From Pseudomonadota bacterium (GTDB taxonomy: Bacteria; Pseudomonadota; Gammaproteobacteria; Burkholderiales; JABEVD01), in contig JAJZPK010000008.1 of NCBI GenBank assembly GCA_021811205.1, positions 1-23,643 on the forward strand: a DNA stretch of 23,643 nucleotides, in the 5' to 3' direction. The notes beneath the pieces were generated by a model, which was not told the origin of the DNA, did no database searches, and was given only the letters and a program-made list of their open reading frames with translations. This document shows, one piece after another, positions 21,733-23,643 of this stretch (position 1 is its first letter; each line of letters opens with the position of its first letter). Both the position numbers and the translations under genes were made by a program.

Positions 21733-22578
21733 ATGAAGCTGCTCAGATACGGCCCGAAGGACCATGAAAAGCCCGGAATGCTCGACGATAAAGGAGCAAT
21801 CAGGGACCTCTCGGGCCTTTTCGACGATTTCACGCCGAGGCATCTCTCTCCTCACGCGCTTTCCGCTTTGCGCGCAGTCGACCCTTCAAAGCTTCCCGTG
21901 GTCGAGGGAAACATCAGGCTCGGCGTTCCGTGGACAGGCATTTCGAAATACGTCGCCGTCGGGCTCAACTATCGTGCTCATGCCGCCGAGGCAGGGATGA
22001 GGATTCCTGAAGAGCCTATACTCTTTCCCAAATGGACGAGCTGCCTCTCCGGTCCTTTCGACGGCATCGTGAAACCGAAAGACTCCACGAAGCTCGACTG
22101 GGAGGCAGAGCTCGGCATGGTCATCGGATCGAGGGCCAGGCAGGTTACCGTGGAAGAAGCGCTTTCCCATGTCGCAGGATACTGCGTCGCGAACGACGTT
22201 TCGGAGCGGATGTATCAGGTCGAGAGAAGCGGAGGCCAGTGGGGAAAAGGCAAGGGATTCGACTCCTTCGGCCCGGTCGGCCCCTATCTCGTGACGGCGG
22301 ACGAAATCAATGATCCCCAGCATCTCGACATCTGGCTGAAAGTGAACGGCAAACTGATGCAGCAGGGAAACACTTCGGACATGATCTTTTCCTGCGCGCA
22401 TCTGTTGAGCTACTGCAGCCATGTGATGACGCTCGAACCCGGGGATCTCATCATCACCGGAACTCCGCCCGGAGTGGGAATGGGCTTTAACCCGCCCATA
22501 TTCCTCGATGCCGGGGACATCGTCGAATTGGGGATATCAGGACTGGGCACCCAGAGGCAGACAGTGATATCCGAGTGA
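21733..22578 (+). CDS. Fumarylacetoacetate hydrolase family protein
   Basis: A 281-residue enzyme of the FAH fold, which hydrolyses, hydrates or decarboxylates 2-oxo acids with a bound divalent metal. The N-terminal MKLLRYGPKDHEKPGMLDDKG is typical of the ureidoglycolate-lyase-like branch. The core has YVAVGLNYRAHAAEAG, FPKWTSCLSGP, LDWEAELGMVIG (metal-ligand Glu region), YCVANDVSER, KGFDSFGPVGPYLVT and the closing LEPGDLIITGTPPGVGMG. The exact substrate cannot be inferred; no catabolic operon surrounds it. The ATG at 21733 has no Shine-Dalgarno. A TAGAAT hexamer (21721-21726) lies six bases before it, so a leaderless transcript is possible. Arginine codons here are mostly AGA/AGG. Confidence 0.92.
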   Translation: MKLLRYGPKDHEKPGMLDDKGAIRDLSGLFDDFTPRHLSPHALSALRAVDPSKLPVVEGNIRLGVPWTGISKYVAVGLNYRAHAAEAGMRIPEEPILFPKWTSCLSGPFDGIVKPKDSTKLDWEAELGMVIGSRARQVTVEEALSHVAGYCVANDVSERMYQVERSGGQWGKGKGFDSFGPVGPYLVTADEINDPQHLDIWLKVNGKLMQQGNTSDMIFSCAHLLSYCSHVMTLEPGDLIITGTPPGVGMGFNPPIFLDAGDIVELGISGLGTQRQTVISE

Positions 22579-22583
22579 ATTTG

Positions 22584-22611
22584 TCGACATATAAGAAAAA
22601 AAGATTATAAT
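22584..22611 (+). promoter_or_regulatory. Promoter for ankyrin-repeat gene
   Basis: TCGACA (22584-22589, five of six bases matching the -35 consensus), a 16-base A-rich spacer and a perfect TATAAT (22606-22611). It lies 27 bases before the ankyrin gene start and just after the preceding stop codon. Confidence 0.65.
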
Positions 22612-22638
22612 GGTTTTCCTATTCAAGGAGGAAATGCC

Positions 22639-23100
22639 ATGTCCGAAATGCTTTTCGATGCGGCGAAAACTGGCGATGCCGCAAAGGTCAAATCCCTGAT
22701 CGAAGCAGGGGCCGATGTCAATGCAATGGACGAACGCGGCTGGACTGCGCTCTTCATGGCCTGCCACAATCCCGAACTCAATCGGGGATTTCCGGAAGTC
22801 GCCGAAGCGTTGATCGAGGCTGGGGCCGACTTCGAAAAATGCATCGGTTACGGCATGAGGCCCTTGATGATCGCCGCAGGGTATGGAGAAGCAGGCGTCG
22901 TCGAAGTGCTCATCAAGGCCGGGGCGAAAATCAAGGCCGAGAACGAAGGCGGCAGGACGGCCATGCAGATGGCCACGGACAAGAACTACGTCGAGGTCGT
23001 CAATCTCCTCTGGGAGGCCCAGATGCTTTCGGGCGAGGCAGAAACCTGCGGATCGACGAAGACGGTGAATTTCGTAAAATTCGAAAACCGCCAAACCTGA
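22639..23100 (+). CDS. Ankyrin-repeat protein
   Basis: A 153-residue protein made of about four ankyrin repeats, a fold for protein-protein binding. Repeat cores are visible as LFDAAKTGDAAKVKSLIEAG, WTALFMACHNP...VAEALIEAGAD, MRPLMIAAGYGEAGVVEVLIKAG and RTAMQMATDKNYVEVVNLLW. A polar C-terminal tail has one Cys. There is no signal peptide, so it is probably cytosolic; the partner is unknown. AAGGAGG seven bases before the ATG is a near-ideal ribosome binding site, and a good promoter lies directly upstream, so it forms its own, probably well-expressed, transcription unit. It is convergent with the desaturase-family gene. Confidence 0.92.
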   Translation: MSEMLFDAAKTGDAAKVKSLIEAGADVNAMDERGWTALFMACHNPELNRGFPEVAEALIEAGADFEKCIGYGMRPLMIAAGYGEAGVVEVLIKAGAKIKAENEGGRTAMQMATDKNYVEVVNLLWEAQMLSGEAETCGSTKTVNFVKFENRQT

Positions 23101-23213
23101 TTGATGCCGGGGAAAGCCGCGACAATCGCGAGAAGCATCCATCCCTCTTCGATTCAAAAGCCACGATGCAGCAGGCGTGACCCCTGGCCAGGCGCCCGCT
23201 GACATTTCTGAAA

Positions 23214-23643
23214 TCAGTCGTGGACATCCATTGCGGCGAGCATGGGAAGGAGACGCTTTTCCTTCTCCTCGCCGAAGCCGCATAACTCCACCCTTCTCGA
23301 TGAATTCTCATAGGTCCCGAAAAGCATGTCCCATACGGGTATGCCGTAGTTCTTCGTGTGCTTTTCGTATTCGTGGTGGACCCTGTGCATTTCAGGGCGG
23401 ACCACGATGTAGCCCAGCCAGATCGGTGTTTTGACGTTGGTGTGCTCCCATGTATCGAACAGCCCGACCCAGAAAAGGCACCATCCCGCAGCCGTGGGCT
23501 CGAGCCCGAGCAGGGCATAGGACACCAGGCTGACGATGAAGGTGTTCGCAAAAAAATCCGCAGGATGGGCGTAAAAGGTAGTCAGCACATCGATTCTCGC
23601 GGGACTGTGGTGGATCTGATGGAATATGCGCCACAGCAGGCCG
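23214..23643 (-). CDS. Sterol desaturase / fatty acid hydroxylase family protein (5' end beyond window)
   Basis: The frame is open to the right edge, and the visible 142 codons are the C-terminal part of a di-iron membrane hydroxylase. Two histidine clusters are present: HQIHHS near the edge and HRVHHEYEKHTKNYG further on, with WEHTNVKTP between them. These are the HxxHH-type iron ligands of the family. Hydrophobic stretches such as FIVSLVSYALLGL are membrane segments. Relatives hydroxylate or desaturate sterols, fatty acids or carotenoids; the substrate is unknown here. The first histidine cluster and the N-terminus lie outside the window. It is convergent with the ankyrin gene over a gap of about 110 bases that holds no clear terminator. 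Confidence 0.9.
   Translation of the reverse strand, partial: GLLWRIFHQIHHSPARIDVLTTFYAHPADFFANTFIVSLVSYALLGLEPTAAGWCLFWVGLFDTWEHTNVKTPIWLGYIVVRPEMHRVHHEYEKHTKNYGIPVWDMLFGTYENSSRRVELCGFGEEKEKRLLPMLAAMDVHD

Noticed and set aside
23100..23213. Terminator in the gap between the ankyrin and desaturase-family genes
   Set aside because: Only a short CGCGA-CAA-TCGCG-like stem is present, with no T-run on either strand.

Overview
The window looks like chromosome from a betaproteobacterium. This is inferred from family resemblance: a MetR/MetE pair, an RlmN/Cfr-like paralogue of the type seen in Burkholderiales-like genomes, Hsp33 and a DHA2 exporter. No rRNA, tRNA, CRISPR array, insertion sequence or integrase gene was seen. 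Coding is dense and mostly in divergent regulator/target pairs, with several disrupted genes and one small accessory insertion.

Left part (1-4.5 kb). The 5' portion of hflX runs off the left edge on the minus strand. Next comes a minus-strand pair of integron gene cassettes, a PrxQ/Bcp-like peroxiredoxin and a DUF2867 protein. Each is followed by its own attC site, and no integron integrase is visible, so this is a CALIN-type array. An AT-rich spacer separates it from a DHA2-type MFS exporter. The exporter is divergent from a MocR-type (GntR-HTH plus aminotransferase-like) regulator that carries an in-frame TGA at a conserved position and is probably a pseudogene.

Methionine/folate block (6.2-9.9 kb). 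metE (cobalamin-independent methionine synthase) overlaps a short FolB-like gene by ATGA. metR is divergent, and the intergenic region holds a perfect TGAA-N5-TTCA MetR box plus a larger palindrome. Two related 64-bp hairpin-containing repeats flank this block in direct orientation. To the right is a lipoprotein with a C-terminal membrane helix.

Right part (11.1-23.6 kb). A methyltransferase-GNAT operon is divergent from an XRE/MmyB-like regulator; their shared spacer has three ATACTGG half-sites and the operon ends at two tandem intrinsic terminators. An MDR oxidoreductase plus two small exported proteins of unknown function is divergent from an HxlR regulator, again with an operator-like spacer. 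Then come an RlmN/Cfr-like radical SAM enzyme, a triple-PAS diguanylate cyclase, hslO (Hsp33), a second membrane diguanylate cyclase broken by a frameshift, a rhodanese, a 57-residue membrane peptide, a fumarylacetoacetate hydrolase family enzyme, an ankyrin-repeat protein and a partial sterol desaturase/fatty acid hydroxylase family protein. Arginine codon choice shifts towards AGA/AGG in this half. Redox and thiol themes recur (peroxiredoxin, Hsp33, HxlR/MDR, rhodanese), as does c-di-GMP signalling.

The most unusual items are the integrase-less cassette pair, the paired hairpin repeats around metE/metR, the operator/leaderless architecture of the XRE regulator, the divergent FolB, and two signalling genes each broken by one lesion.
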